The notes below the pieces were generated by a model. That model was given only the letters and a program-made list of their open reading frames with translations. It was not told where the DNA came from and made no database searches. A stretch of DNA of 64,000 bases from Geothrix sp. Its GTDB lineage: Bacteria; Acidobacteriota; Holophagae; Holophagales; Holophagaceae. Both the position numbers and the translations under genes were made by a program. Below are positions 19,252 to 26,888 of the stretch, one piece after another (position 1 is the first letter of the stretch; every line of letters begins with the position of its first letter). The stretch is from NCBI RefSeq assembly GCF_030219325.1, contig NZ_CP126625.1, positions 1 through 64,000 of the forward strand, given 5' to 3'.

Positions 19252-20574
19252 ATGACGACCGGCACTCTGGGTGTCTTTCATCCAAGCACCCGCCTCTACC
19301 GTTTCACCATCCTGATCTTCATCAGCCTCCTGGTGCTCGGCAGCTACTTCGCCTACGACAGCATCGGGGCCCTTGAGAATACGCTGATGGCGGAGCTGCA
19401 CCTGGACCGGAGCACCATCGGGTCGCTTTACACGGCCTATTCCGTGGCCGCCATCGCCATCGTGTTCTTCGGCGGCATGCTCTACGACAAGCTGGGACCC
19501 CGCAAGGCCAGCCTGCTTTTCAGCGTGCTGGTGTTCGTGGGGGCGGTCATCGTGGCCGTGGCCAAGGGCAAGTGGATGCTCATTTTTGGGCGCCTGATCT
19601 TCGGCGCGGGCTCCGAGTCGCTCATCGTGGTCCAGAGCGCCATCATCAGCCGCTGGTTCAAGGGCAAGGAGATGGCCATGGCCTTCGGCATCGCCCTCAC
19701 CCTTAGTCGGGTGGGCACGGTGTTCGCCTTCAACACTGAAGAACTCATCGCCGACCATTTCCACAGCTTCCGCGTCGCCCTTTGGGCTGCGGCCCTGCTC
19801 TGTCTGTTTTCGGTGCTCTGCAACCTGGTCTTCATTGTCATGGACCGGCACGGGGAGAAGGTGCTCTCCCTCCAGAAGGCCGAGGCCGGCGACAAGATCG
19901 TCTTCGCCGACCTCAAGAAATTCACCTCGTCCTACTGGTTCGTGGTGCTGCTCTGCGTGACCTTCTACAGCGCCATCTTCCCCTTCACGGCCCTGTCCTC
20001 GGACATGTTCCACGACAAGTGGGGCATTCCCAACGTGACCGTGATGACGGGCAGTTTCCTGTCCAAGGTGTTCTACAACTTCACCCACATGTTCAACACG
20101 GCGGGTGGCATCACCAGCATCACCATCGCTGCCTCGATGGTGTTCGCACCCTTTGCCGGTGGCCTTGTGGACCGCATCGGGCGACGGGCCTCCCTGATGG
20201 TGGTGGGGGCCCTGATCATGATTCCTGCCCACCTGCTATTGGGGATCACACACTGGAACCCCATTCCCATGATGGCGCTGCTGGGCGTGGCCTTCGTGCT
20301 GGTGCCCGCCGCCATGTGGCCCTCGGTGCCCCTGGTGGTGGAGGAGAAGCGCGTCGGCACGGCCTTCGGCCTGATGACCGCCATCCAGAATGGCGGCCTG
20401 GCGCTCTTCCCGCTGCTCAATGGTTGGCTGCGGGACAAGACGGGCACCTACACCTCCACCCAGGTCATGTTCGCGGGCCTGGGTGCGGTGGGACTCCTCT
20501 TCGCCTTCCTGCTGCTGCGCTCGGATCGGCGCCTGGGGGGCGTTCTCGAGGCGGGCGCCTCAACCAAGGCCTGA
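19252..20574 (+). CDS. Major facilitator superfamily transporter (MFSD1-like)
   Basis: A 440-residue inner-membrane secondary transporter with 12 predicted helices. The MFS motif A is seen between helices 2 and 3 (GGMLYDKLGPRKA, about residue 77) and again in the second half (GGLVDRIGRRAS, about residue 305). Central loop residues 205-225 are charged. The overall pattern resembles MFSD1-type carriers rather than drug exporters; the substrate is not predictable from sequence. I chose the ATG at 19252 because AAAGGA precedes it; another in-frame ATG is nine codons upstream. A large palindrome lies in the leader. Confidence 0.8.
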   Translation: MTTGTLGVFHPSTRLYRFTILIFISLLVLGSYFAYDSIGALENTLMAELHLDRSTIGSLYTAYSVAAIAIVFFGGMLYDKLGPRKASLLFSVLVFVGAVIVAVAKGKWMLIFGRLIFGAGSESLIVVQSAIISRWFKGKEMAMAFGIALTLSRVGTVFAFNTEELIADHFHSFRVALWAAALLCLFSVLCNLVFIVMDRHGEKVLSLQKAEAGDKIVFADLKKFTSSYWFVVLLCVTFYSAIFPFTALSSDMFHDKWGIPNVTVMTGSFLSKVFYNFTHMFNTAGGITSITIAASMVFAPFAGGLVDRIGRRASLMVVGALIMIPAHLLLGITHWNPIPMMALLGVAFVLVPAAMWPSVPLVVEEKRVGTAFGLMTAIQNGGLALFPLLNGWLRDKTGTYTSTQVMFAGLGAVGLLFAFLLLRSDRRLGGVLEAGASTKA

Positions 20575-20623
20575 TGTCGGCCGCAGGGCGCGGCTAGACT
20601 GAAACCCGTCCCCTGGAGCAGCC

Positions 20624-21028
20624 ATGACCCGCTGGAGAAGCACCCTCGCATGCCTGGCCGCGGGCCTGGTGTGTCTGGCCGCTCTCCTCCTGCCCGCCGG
20701 CTGCGGCCCCCAGGCCTCGGCGCCGCCGCCCGTCCTGGTTCAGGCCGCCGTGCAGGATCCCATCCCGGTCCACGCCCGGGAGACGCTCGCGTACGTCCGG
20801 CAGCACGGCTATGCCCCGCCGGGCTATGTGGGCGGGCGGGTCTTCGGGAACTACGAGGGGCAGCTGCCCCGCTACAACGCGAAGCGGAAGCGCATTGAGT
20901 ACCGCGAGTGGGACGTCCGGCCCCGGGCCGAGGGCAGGAACCGGGGCGCCGAGCGCCTGGTGACGGGGAACGACGGCCGGGCCTGGTACACCGCCGACCA
21001 CTACCGCAGCTTCCTCGAAGTGAAGTGA
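20624..21028 (+). CDS. Exported barnase-type guanyl-specific ribonuclease
   Basis: A 134-residue N1/T1/barnase-family RNase that cleaves RNA after G. The mature part has GGRVFGNYEGQLP and the catalytic triad: Glu95 in EYREWDV as general base, Arg111 in GAERLV, and His126 in TADHYRSF as general acid. The Arg-His spacing is the same as barnase Arg87/His102. The N-terminus is a signal sequence ending LPAGC (Cys27). This could make it a lipoprotein, although proline at -3 is atypical; otherwise it is secreted. GGAG precedes the ATG. Its stop overlaps the start of the barstar gene by one base (TGATG). Role could be nutrient acquisition or contact/extracellular toxicity. Confidence 0.88.
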   Translation: MTRWRSTLACLAAGLVCLAALLLPAGCGPQASAPPPVLVQAAVQDPIPVHARETLAYVRQHGYAPPGYVGGRVFGNYEGQLPRYNAKRKRIEYREWDVRPRAEGRNRGAERLVTGNDGRAWYTADHYRSFLEVK

Positions 21029-21447
21029 TGGGCCTGTCCTTTCAGGGGCCGGCCCTGTTCCAACCCTGGCGGGGCACCGCCGGGGACCTGGTGGACGCAG
21101 CAGCGGGGCACCCGGCCCTCTGGTGGCTGCGGGGCTCCCGCATGCGCACGCGCCGGGGGCTGATGGACGAGTGGGCCGCGGCCGCGCAGTTTCCGCCCCA
21201 CTTCGGTGGCACCTGGGACGCCCTGCGGGATGCCCTGGCCGACCTGCCCGAAGGCGGCACCTTCCTGGTCCTGGAGGCGGAACAGCTGCTGCAGGAGGCG
21301 CCCCCCGGCGACTTCACGACCCTGGTGGCGGTGCTGGGCGCCGTCCAGGAGGACCTGGCACCCAAGGCCTTCCGGATGGTCCTCCAGGCCGAGGAAGCGG
21401 ATTTCGACACCCTGGTCTCGGGCCTGCGGGCCATGGGGATCGGCTAG
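21028..21447 (+). CDS. Barstar-family ribonuclease inhibitor
   Basis: A 139-residue cytoplasmic barstar, the immunity partner of the barnase-type RNase encoded immediately upstream. It is longer than the 90-residue Bacillus barstar, with about 45 extra N-terminal residues. The recognisable core is FPPHFGGTWDALRDALADL (about residues 56-74), equivalent to the barstar helix that plugs the RNase active site, with acidic residues in place. A terminal strand region FRMVLQAEEADFDTL follows. The start at 21028 overlaps the RNase stop, so translation is probably coupled. This ensures inhibitor is made with any RNase not yet exported. Its stop overlaps the stop of the convergent SnoaL-like gene. Confidence 0.85.
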   Translation: MGLSFQGPALFQPWRGTAGDLVDAAAGHPALWWLRGSRMRTRRGLMDEWAAAAQFPPHFGGTWDALRDALADLPEGGTFLVLEAEQLLQEAPPGDFTTLVAVLGAVQEDLAPKAFRMVLQAEEADFDTLVSGLRAMGIG

Positions 21448-21917
21448 GTCCCGGCGGTCTTCGCCCGGAAGCCGGCCAGGCCACGGAGGGCCTCGGCCCG
21501 CACCTTGGTCTGGAACCAGGGCGTCCAGCCCAGCAGGAGTCCCGCGGGGCCGAAGGCCTGGCGGGCCCAGGCCCAGAAGCTGAAGTGGTCCCGGTGGGTA
21601 CGGATGAGGCCGTCCTCGAGGATGACGGTGGCCTCGATGCGGTTGAGCACGGGCCGCCCGGTACGGGTGAAGGTGTAGCGGGCCTCCCAGCGGGCCCGGA
21701 CCTCGGAACCGGCTTCTCCTAGCACCTGATGGGTGATCACGAGGTCGGTGGCGCGGGCCAGGAGCATGGCCCACATGGCGCCGGCGGCCTCCCGATCCAG
21801 GGGGCCGAAGGCCGGATCCTCGAAGGTGGCGTCGGGGTGGTAGCAGGCGGCCATGGCCGCGGCATCCCGCCGGGCGAAGGCCTCGTAGAAGCGGTCCACC
21901 ACCAGGGGCTGGGGCAT
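21444..21917 (-). CDS. SnoaL-like / NTF2-fold protein
   Basis: A 157-residue cytoplasmic protein of the NTF2-like (SnoaL/ketosteroid isomerase-like) fold. The N-terminal helix pattern VDRFYEAFARRDAAAMAACYHPDATFEDPAFGP is characteristic of the family. Central strands (VRARWEARYTFTRTGRPVLN, VILEDGLIRTHRDHFSF) would form the cone-shaped sheet. Members can be isomerases, dehydratases or binding proteins, so a reaction cannot be given. The start at 21917 overlaps the stop of yceH upstream by one base (TGATG), indicating a two-gene operon. The C-terminus overlaps the barstar stop codon on the opposite strand. Confidence 0.75.
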   Translation of the reverse strand: MPQPLVVDRFYEAFARRDAAAMAACYHPDATFEDPAFGPLDREAAGAMWAMLLARATDLVITHQVLGEAGSEVRARWEARYTFTRTGRPVLNRIEATVILEDGLIRTHRDHFSFWAWARQAFGPAGLLLGWTPWFQTKVRAEALRGLAGFRAKTAGT

Positions 21918-22555
21918 CAGAACTGGGCCTTGAAGGCTTCGAATTCCCTCCGCAGCTCCGCGAGTTCCTCGCGGAGAGAGGAGAGATCGGCCTCCAACTG
22001 TTCGATGCGCCCTGCACGGGCGGGCGCGGCATTCGGGGCGGGAGGAACGGCACCACCCGCCTCCACGGGGCCGGACAGCAGGTGTGCCACCCGCGCCTCC
22101 CGCGCGCCGGGAACCCGGGCCAGGCGGACCACCAGGGGCGGTTCGGCCTCCATCAGGACCGCCAGGCAGCCCTCCACCTCGTCGAGGTCGGGAAAGGCGT
22201 ACATGCGGCGGGTGTTGGTGCGCAGCTCGCCCGGGGTCTGGGGGCCGCGCAGGAGCAGCTCCCCGAGGAGGGCCCCCTCCTGCACCGACAGGTTCCAGGT
22301 GGGCTTGGCGGTGTGGGCCACCTTCAGCACCCGGCCAGGCCAGTGCTCGGCGAGGCCCCGGGCGATGAGGGCGTCCACGGCTTCCCGGACGTCGGACTCC
22401 ACCAGGGAAAGCACGGGCTCCCTGTTGCTGGACTGGTTGCAGGCGTTCAGCAAGCCGTTCATGGACAGGGGGTACACATCCGGCGTGCTCAGCTGCTTCT
22501 CCAGAAGGCAGCCGAGCACGCGGGATTCCAGGGGGCTCAGGTCGAAGTCGGGCAT
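21917..22555 (-). CDS. YceH family (DUF480) protein
   Basis: A 212-residue cytoplasmic member of the YceH/DUF480 family, a tandem winged-helix protein of unknown function. The family-typical opening LSPLESRVLGCLLEKQLSTPDVYPLSMNGL is followed by NQSSNREPV (about residue 40) and a second winged-helix unit (about 90-170). After a Pro/Ala linker it ends in a 35-residue coiled-coil (IEQLEADLSSLREELAELRRE). Family wisdom does not give a function beyond likely nucleic-acid binding. It is the first gene of the yceH-SnoaL pair, and is divergent from the nitrite reductase gene across a 185-bp spacer. Confidence 0.88.
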   Translation of the reverse strand: MPDFDLSPLESRVLGCLLEKQLSTPDVYPLSMNGLLNACNQSSNREPVLSLVESDVREAVDALIARGLAEHWPGRVLKVAHTAKPTWNLSVQEGALLGELLLRGPQTPGELRTNTRRMYAFPDLDEVEGCLAVLMEAEPPLVVRLARVPGAREARVAHLLSGPVEAGGAVPPAPNAAPARAGRIEQLEADLSSLREELAELRREFEAFKAQF

Positions 22556-22740
22556 GGGGCATTATCCACCACCCCAAGCTGTGACTTCGAACCCCTGGTT
22601 TTTTATTCGGACCGCCGTATCCTTAACCCATCTCTCGAAAGAGGACACACGCCTCTTAAACGCGGCGGGCCTCTTCTGATGTCGCCCTTCCTTCCCGCCT
22701 CCACCTTCGCGGCAGCCACCGCGCCCCACAGGAGCCTTCG

Positions 22741-24378
22741 ATGTCCACCCCATCCGCCCCGCGTCGAGCCCTCTGGGGCGCGGCCGGTTCTCTTAGCCTG
22801 CTGCTGGCCCTCGGATTCCAGCCCGCCAAGCCCAAGGCCAGCCCGGTCAAGGCCGCCGGCCTCGGCAAGGAGACCTGCTACCAGTGCCACGACCAGATCC
22901 AGACCATGAAGGAGGGCTCGAAGCACGCCAAGCTGGCCTGCACCGTCTGCCATGACGAGCTCGGCAAGCACGTGGACAGCTCGGGCGACGTGAAGCCCGT
23001 GACCAAGCTGGATCCCGCCATCTGCGGCAGCTGCCACAAGGACCAGTACCAGAGCTTCTTCAAGGTGAACCTGGAGGGGGGAGCCCGCAAAGAGAAGGGC
23101 AATCCCACCGGCCGTTCCCCCATGCAGGACAAGCTGCTGGCGGGCCACGGCTTCACCTTCGAGCACAACGAGCCCCGAGGCCACGCCTTCATGGTGATCG
23201 ACCAGTTCGTGGTGGACCGCTTCCAGGGCGGGCGCTTCCAGTTCAAGAACGGCTGGAAGGGCATCACCGAAGTCGGCAGGACCTGGGACGTGCTGGTGGA
23301 CAAGGGACCCCAGTTCAAGCTGCCCGAGACGGCCATGGCCGCCAATCCGACCTGCATGCAGTGCAAGACCTCGGACCACATCCTGGCCTGGAGGTTCATG
23401 GGCGACAAGGATGCCAAGGCCCGCTGGGACCGCACCTCCAGCCCCGTGGACGTGGCGAAGGCCACGCACAATCCCGTGGGCTGCATCCAGTGCCACGACC
23501 CGCATGGCACCAGGCCCCGCATCGTGCGCGACGCCCTCATCCAGGCCATCGGCCGCGAGGGCGACAAGAACATCTTCGCCAGGAACGGCAAGACCGACCT
23601 GAAGGTCGTGGACTTCCGCGACGGCTTCCGCAAGATCGGCCTCATGGAGAAGACCGATTCGCGCATGATGTGCGCCCAGTGCCACGTGGAGTACGCCTGC
23701 AACGCGGGCTTCCAGTGGTCCGACAACAAGAAGGTGGGCTACGACGACCAGCGCACCAACCACTTCCCCCTCAAGAACGCCAAGCAGTTGCTGGAGCACT
23801 ACAAGAAGGTCGACTTCTACGACTTCAGGCACGCCATCACCGGCGCGCGCCTCATCAAGATGCAGCATCCCGAGGCCGAGGCCTTCGCGGGCAGCGTCCA
23901 TGACAAGGCCGGCATCCAGTGCCACCAGTGCCATATGCCCAAGCAGAAGGGGAAGGACGGGAAGATCTTCTCCACCCATGGTGTGATCCGACCCCTGGCG
24001 GATGTGAAGGCCTCCTGCCTGGGCTGCCACCCGAAGGACGGGGTGGACGCGAAGAAGTACGAGATCGAGACCATCCGCAACTACGTGAAGGGCAAGATGC
24101 GGAAGTCCGAGTTCTGGATCGGCCGCCTCATCGACACCTATGTCGTCGCCAGACGCGCCGGCGTGGCTGAGGACGTGCTGGCCAAGGCCCGTGAGAAGCA
24201 CGAGGAGGCCCACGTGCTGTGGGAGTTCTGGACTGCCGAGAACAGCGACGGCTTCCACAACCCCGAGCTGGCCCGCGAGACCCTGACCGGCGCCATCAAG
24301 GCCGCGAAGGATGGCGTGGACCTGCTGAACCAGGCCATCGACGCCAAGGGCGCCGCCCCGGCCGTGGCCGCGAAGTAG
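22741..24378 (+). CDS. Octaheme ammonia-forming cytochrome c nitrite reductase (TvNiR type)
   Basis: Periplasmic multiheme enzyme reducing nitrite to ammonia. The 545-residue precursor has a signal peptide (about 1-30) and eight heme sites: CYQCH 46, CTVCH 67, CGSCH 95, the lysine-ligated CMQCK 205-209, CIQCH 248, CAQCH 311, CHQCH 394 and CLGCH 426. Heme four with CXXCK followed by four CXXCH reproduces the NrfA catalytic core, with three extra N-terminal hemes as in Thioalkalivibrio octaheme nitrite reductase. Tyr318-Ala-Cys320 after CAQCHVE matches the Tyr-x-Cys that forms a thioether cross-link in that enzyme. Gln375-His376 match the active-site Gln-His pair, with the same 57-residue spacing. 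AGGAG precedes the ATG. No nrfH-type partner is adjacent, and a terminator follows. Confidence 0.9.
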   Translation: MSTPSAPRRALWGAAGSLSLLLALGFQPAKPKASPVKAAGLGKETCYQCHDQIQTMKEGSKHAKLACTVCHDELGKHVDSSGDVKPVTKLDPAICGSCHKDQYQSFFKVNLEGGARKEKGNPTGRSPMQDKLLAGHGFTFEHNEPRGHAFMVIDQFVVDRFQGGRFQFKNGWKGITEVGRTWDVLVDKGPQFKLPETAMAANPTCMQCKTSDHILAWRFMGDKDAKARWDRTSSPVDVAKATHNPVGCIQCHDPHGTRPRIVRDALIQAIGREGDKNIFARNGKTDLKVVDFRDGFRKIGLMEKTDSRMMCAQCHVEYACNAGFQWSDNKKVGYDDQRTNHFPLKNAKQLLEHYKKVDFYDFRHAITGARLIKMQHPEAEAFAGSVHDKAGIQCHQCHMPKQKGKDGKIFSTHGVIRPLADVKASCLGCHPKDGVDAKKYEIETIRNYVKGKMRKSEFWIGRLIDTYVVARRAGVAEDVLAKAREKHEEAHVLWEFWTAENSDGFHNPELARETLTGAIKAAKDGVDLLNQAIDAKGAAPAVAAK

Positions 24379-24395
24379 CACCGCTCCACCCCAGG

Positions 24396-24422
24396 AAAAG
24401 CGGGCCAGCCGGCCCGCTTTTT
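24396..24422 (+). terminator. Rho-independent terminator of the nitrite reductase gene
   Basis: GCGGGCC, loop AGCC, GGCCCGC followed by TTTTT, with AAAA before the stem; 17 bp after the stop codon. Confidence 0.9.
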
Positions 24423-24752
24423 CGTGCCGGTCGGGAGGCGGGTCCGGCAGGGGCCCGGCCCGGGGGCAGCTCTGCGATCAGGCCCCTCCCGGCGCGCCGG
24501 GAATGCGGATCGAGGCCAGAAAAAAACGGCAATAAAATTGCGGTCCAGAGGTTAGACCGGTTGGGATAACCACCATTGAAACCAATGAAAAATTGACGAT
24601 GGTCACATCAACTATTGAGGCATCGGCCCATAGTGGCTTCCATCCACATGATGCCAACCGCCGATCGTCCCAGCCTGCCGTCCTCTGCCGCAAGGTGAGC
24701 TTCACCTTGTGAGATCCGTTTGCCAACTCGCTTTGTGGAAAGGATCAACCGC
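24423..24752 (+). promoter_or_regulatory. Leader and promoter region of the lactate-permease operon
   Basis: This 330-bp gene-free stretch becomes AT-rich after about 24520, unlike its surroundings. It holds a GGTC/GACC inverted pair around 24542-24558 (GGTCCAGAGGTTAGACC), a possible site for a GntR-type regulator of lactate genes. There is a TTGACG at 24593-24598 usable as a -35 box. A perfect 8-bp hairpin, CAAGGTGA / TCACCTTG with loop GCT, lies at 24691-24709, ending 43 bp before the start codon. No regulatory gene is next to it. The promoter assignment is tentative; the hairpin is seen directly. Confidence 0.45.
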
Positions 24753-26417
24753 ATGCCCTGGAATCAGAACTACGCCGCGCTGAACGGAAGCCTGCTCTTG
24801 ACGGCCCTGGTGGTGGCCATCCCCATCTTCTTCCTCTTCTGGGCCCTGGCCGTGAAGCGCATGAAGGGCCACGTGGCCGGGCTCATCACGCTGCTCCTCA
24901 CCATCATCATCAGCGTCGCCGTGTATCGCATGCCGATCAGCGCCGCGCTCTCGGCGTCGGCCCTGGGCATGGTGACCGGCCTGTTCCCCATCGGCTGGAT
25001 CATCCTGACGGCGGTCTTCCTCTTCAACCTCACGGTTGAGTCCGGCCAGTTCGAGATCATCAAGAGCTCCATCTCGTCTCTGTCTCCGGATCGCCGCATC
25101 CAGGCCCTGCTCATCGCCTTCTCCTTCTCCGCCTTCATGGAAGGCGTGGCGGGGCAGGGCGCGCCCGTGGCGGTGGCCGCAGCCATGCTCATCGGCCTGG
25201 GCTTCCCGCCGCTGCCGGCGGCCGTCATCTGCCTGGTGGCCAACACGCCGCCTGTGCCCTTCGGCCCCGTGGGCGTCCCCACGATGATGATGTCCACCGT
25301 GACGGGCATCCCCGCCACGACCATGGCCCGCGCCGTGGGCATCGACATGGCCTTCATGGCCCTGATCATCCCCTTCTTCATGCTCGTGGTCATGGTGGGC
25401 TTCAAGCGGGCCAAGGAAGTGATTCCGGCGGCGCTGGTGGCGGGCACCAGCTACGGCGCCACCTCGCTCGTGATCTCCACCTACTTCGGGCCCGAGCTGC
25501 CCGCCATCACGGCCTCCGTGGTGTCGCTGCTCTGCCTGGTGATCTTCATCCGCTTCTGGCAGCCCAAGACCACCTGGACCTTCGAGGAGGACAAGGCCGC
25601 CAGCCAGACCGCCAGCACCACCAGCTACTCCGCGGGGCAGATCTTCAAGGCCTGGTCGCCCTTCCTCATCCTCATGGTGGTCATGGGCATCTGGGGCACC
25701 CCCGCCTTCAAGAACTACGCGGAGAAGACCCACCACTGGTTCCTGGCCGTTCCCAAGTGGCCCGGGCTGGATGGCGTCGTCTTCAAGGCCGCGCCCATCG
25801 TCGCCAAGCCCGCCGCCTATGCCGCCAGCTACAAGTGGCAGTGGCTCACGGCCCCCGGCACGGCGATGTTCCTGTCGTCCCTGATCTCCATGGTCGTGCT
25901 GGGCATCGGCCCCGCCACCGGCGGCCGGGTCTTCCTGAAGACCTTCAAGCAGCTCCGCTTCGCCCTCGTCACGCTGTCCGCGGTGATCGGACTGGGCTTC
26001 CTGGCCAACTATTCCGGCATGTCCTTCACCCTGGGCCTGACCTTCGCCGCCCTGACGGGCATGGCCTTCCCCATCTTCTCCCCGGTCATCGGCCTCATCG
26101 GCGTCTTCCTCACCGGCTCGGTGACCTCGTCCGCGGCCCTGTTCGGCAAGCTCCAGCAGGTCACCGCCATCCAGCTGGGGATGAACCCCGTGCTCACCAC
26201 CTCGGCGAACCTCTTCGGCGGCGTCATGGGCAAGCTGATCTCGCCCCAGTCCATCGCCGTGGCCTGCGCCGCCGTGGGCCTGGTGGGCAAGGAGACGGAC
26301 ATCTTCCGGAAGACCCTCAAGTATTCCCTGATCCTCCTGGGGATCGTGATCGTCGTGGTGCTTCTGCAGGCCTTCGTCATTCCCTGGATCCTGCCCGTCG
26401 CGCCCGTCGCCAGCTGA
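24753..26417 (+). CDS. L-lactate permease (LctP/LldP family)
   Basis: A 554-residue inner-membrane symporter of the lactate permease family, importing L-lactate, D-lactate or glycolate with a proton. About 12-14 hydrophobic helices are visible. Family blocks include FSAFMEGVAGQGAPVAVAAA (about residue 128), NTPPVPFGPVGVPT and the C-terminal GSVTSSAALFGKLQQVTA and KLISPQSIAVACAAVGL. I chose the ATG at 24753, with GGAAAGGA nine bases upstream; a TTG 11 codons earlier is less likely. It heads an operon with a cupin (40 bp) and a class V aminotransferase. This links uptake of a 2-hydroxy acid with amino-group transfer, for instance glycolate-glyoxylate-glycine. The actual substrate is inferred only. 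Confidence 0.88.
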   Translation: MPWNQNYAALNGSLLLTALVVAIPIFFLFWALAVKRMKGHVAGLITLLLTIIISVAVYRMPISAALSASALGMVTGLFPIGWIILTAVFLFNLTVESGQFEIIKSSISSLSPDRRIQALLIAFSFSAFMEGVAGQGAPVAVAAAMLIGLGFPPLPAAVICLVANTPPVPFGPVGVPTMMMSTVTGIPATTMARAVGIDMAFMALIIPFFMLVVMVGFKRAKEVIPAALVAGTSYGATSLVISTYFGPELPAITASVVSLLCLVIFIRFWQPKTTWTFEEDKAASQTASTTSYSAGQIFKAWSPFLILMVVMGIWGTPAFKNYAEKTHHWFLAVPKWPGLDGVVFKAAPIVAKPAAYAASYKWQWLTAPGTAMFLSSLISMVVLGIGPATGGRVFLKTFKQLRFALVTLSAVIGLGFLANYSGMSFTLGLTFAALTGMAFPIFSPVIGLIGVFLTGSVTSSAALFGKLQQVTAIQLGMNPVLTTSANLFGGVMGKLISPQSIAVACAAVGLVGKETDIFRKTLKYSLILLGIVIVVVLLQAFVIPWILPVAPVAS

Positions 26418-26457
26418 ACCGGCAACCGCAACCCCGAATCACTTAGGAGAACCCGAC

Positions 26458-26865
26458 ATGACCACCTGCGCACCCGAGACCCTGAAGGGCCTCATCGACT
26501 CGACTCCGAACGTGGCCGTACTCATCAACCTGATCGACTACTACACCCAGCGGGCGCTGCCCGAGAAGGGCGTGGACAGCGAGGTGGTCTACGAATGCCC
26601 ACGCACCCAGCTGATGATCCGCACGGCCGTGAAGGGCACCACCATCGGCACCCACTTCCATACCGTCTGCGACGAGTACGTGATCGTGGTGGGTGGCAAG
26701 GGTGAGATCCTGGTGAACGGCGAGTGGAAGCCCGTGAAGACGGGCGACGTGCACGTCTGCCCCCGGGGCATCGCGCACGACACCCGGGCCCTGGAGGAGA
26801 ACCTCCAGTACCTCTCGATCTTCACGCCGCACCTGCCCGCCGGCACCGACATCAATTGGCTCTAA
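26458..26865 (+). CDS. Single-domain cupin protein
   Basis: A 135-residue cytoplasmic cupin. The first metal-binding motif is GTHFHTVCDEYVIVVGGKG (about residues 62-80), with two histidines and a glutamate. The second includes PVKTGDVHVCPRGIAHDTRA (about 91-110), with the third histidine. Cupins of this size may be dioxygenases, isomerases or ligand sensors. AGGAG sits eight bases before the ATG. Placement between the lactate permease and the aminotransferase suggests it handles or senses the same small carboxylate, but no reaction can be assigned. Confidence 0.75.
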   Translation: MTTCAPETLKGLIDSTPNVAVLINLIDYYTQRALPEKGVDSEVVYECPRTQLMIRTAVKGTTIGTHFHTVCDEYVIVVGGKGEILVNGEWKPVKTGDVHVCPRGIAHDTRALEENLQYLSIFTPHLPAGTDINWL

Positions 26866-26888
26866 GCACCACTCTGAGGAGGACACCC

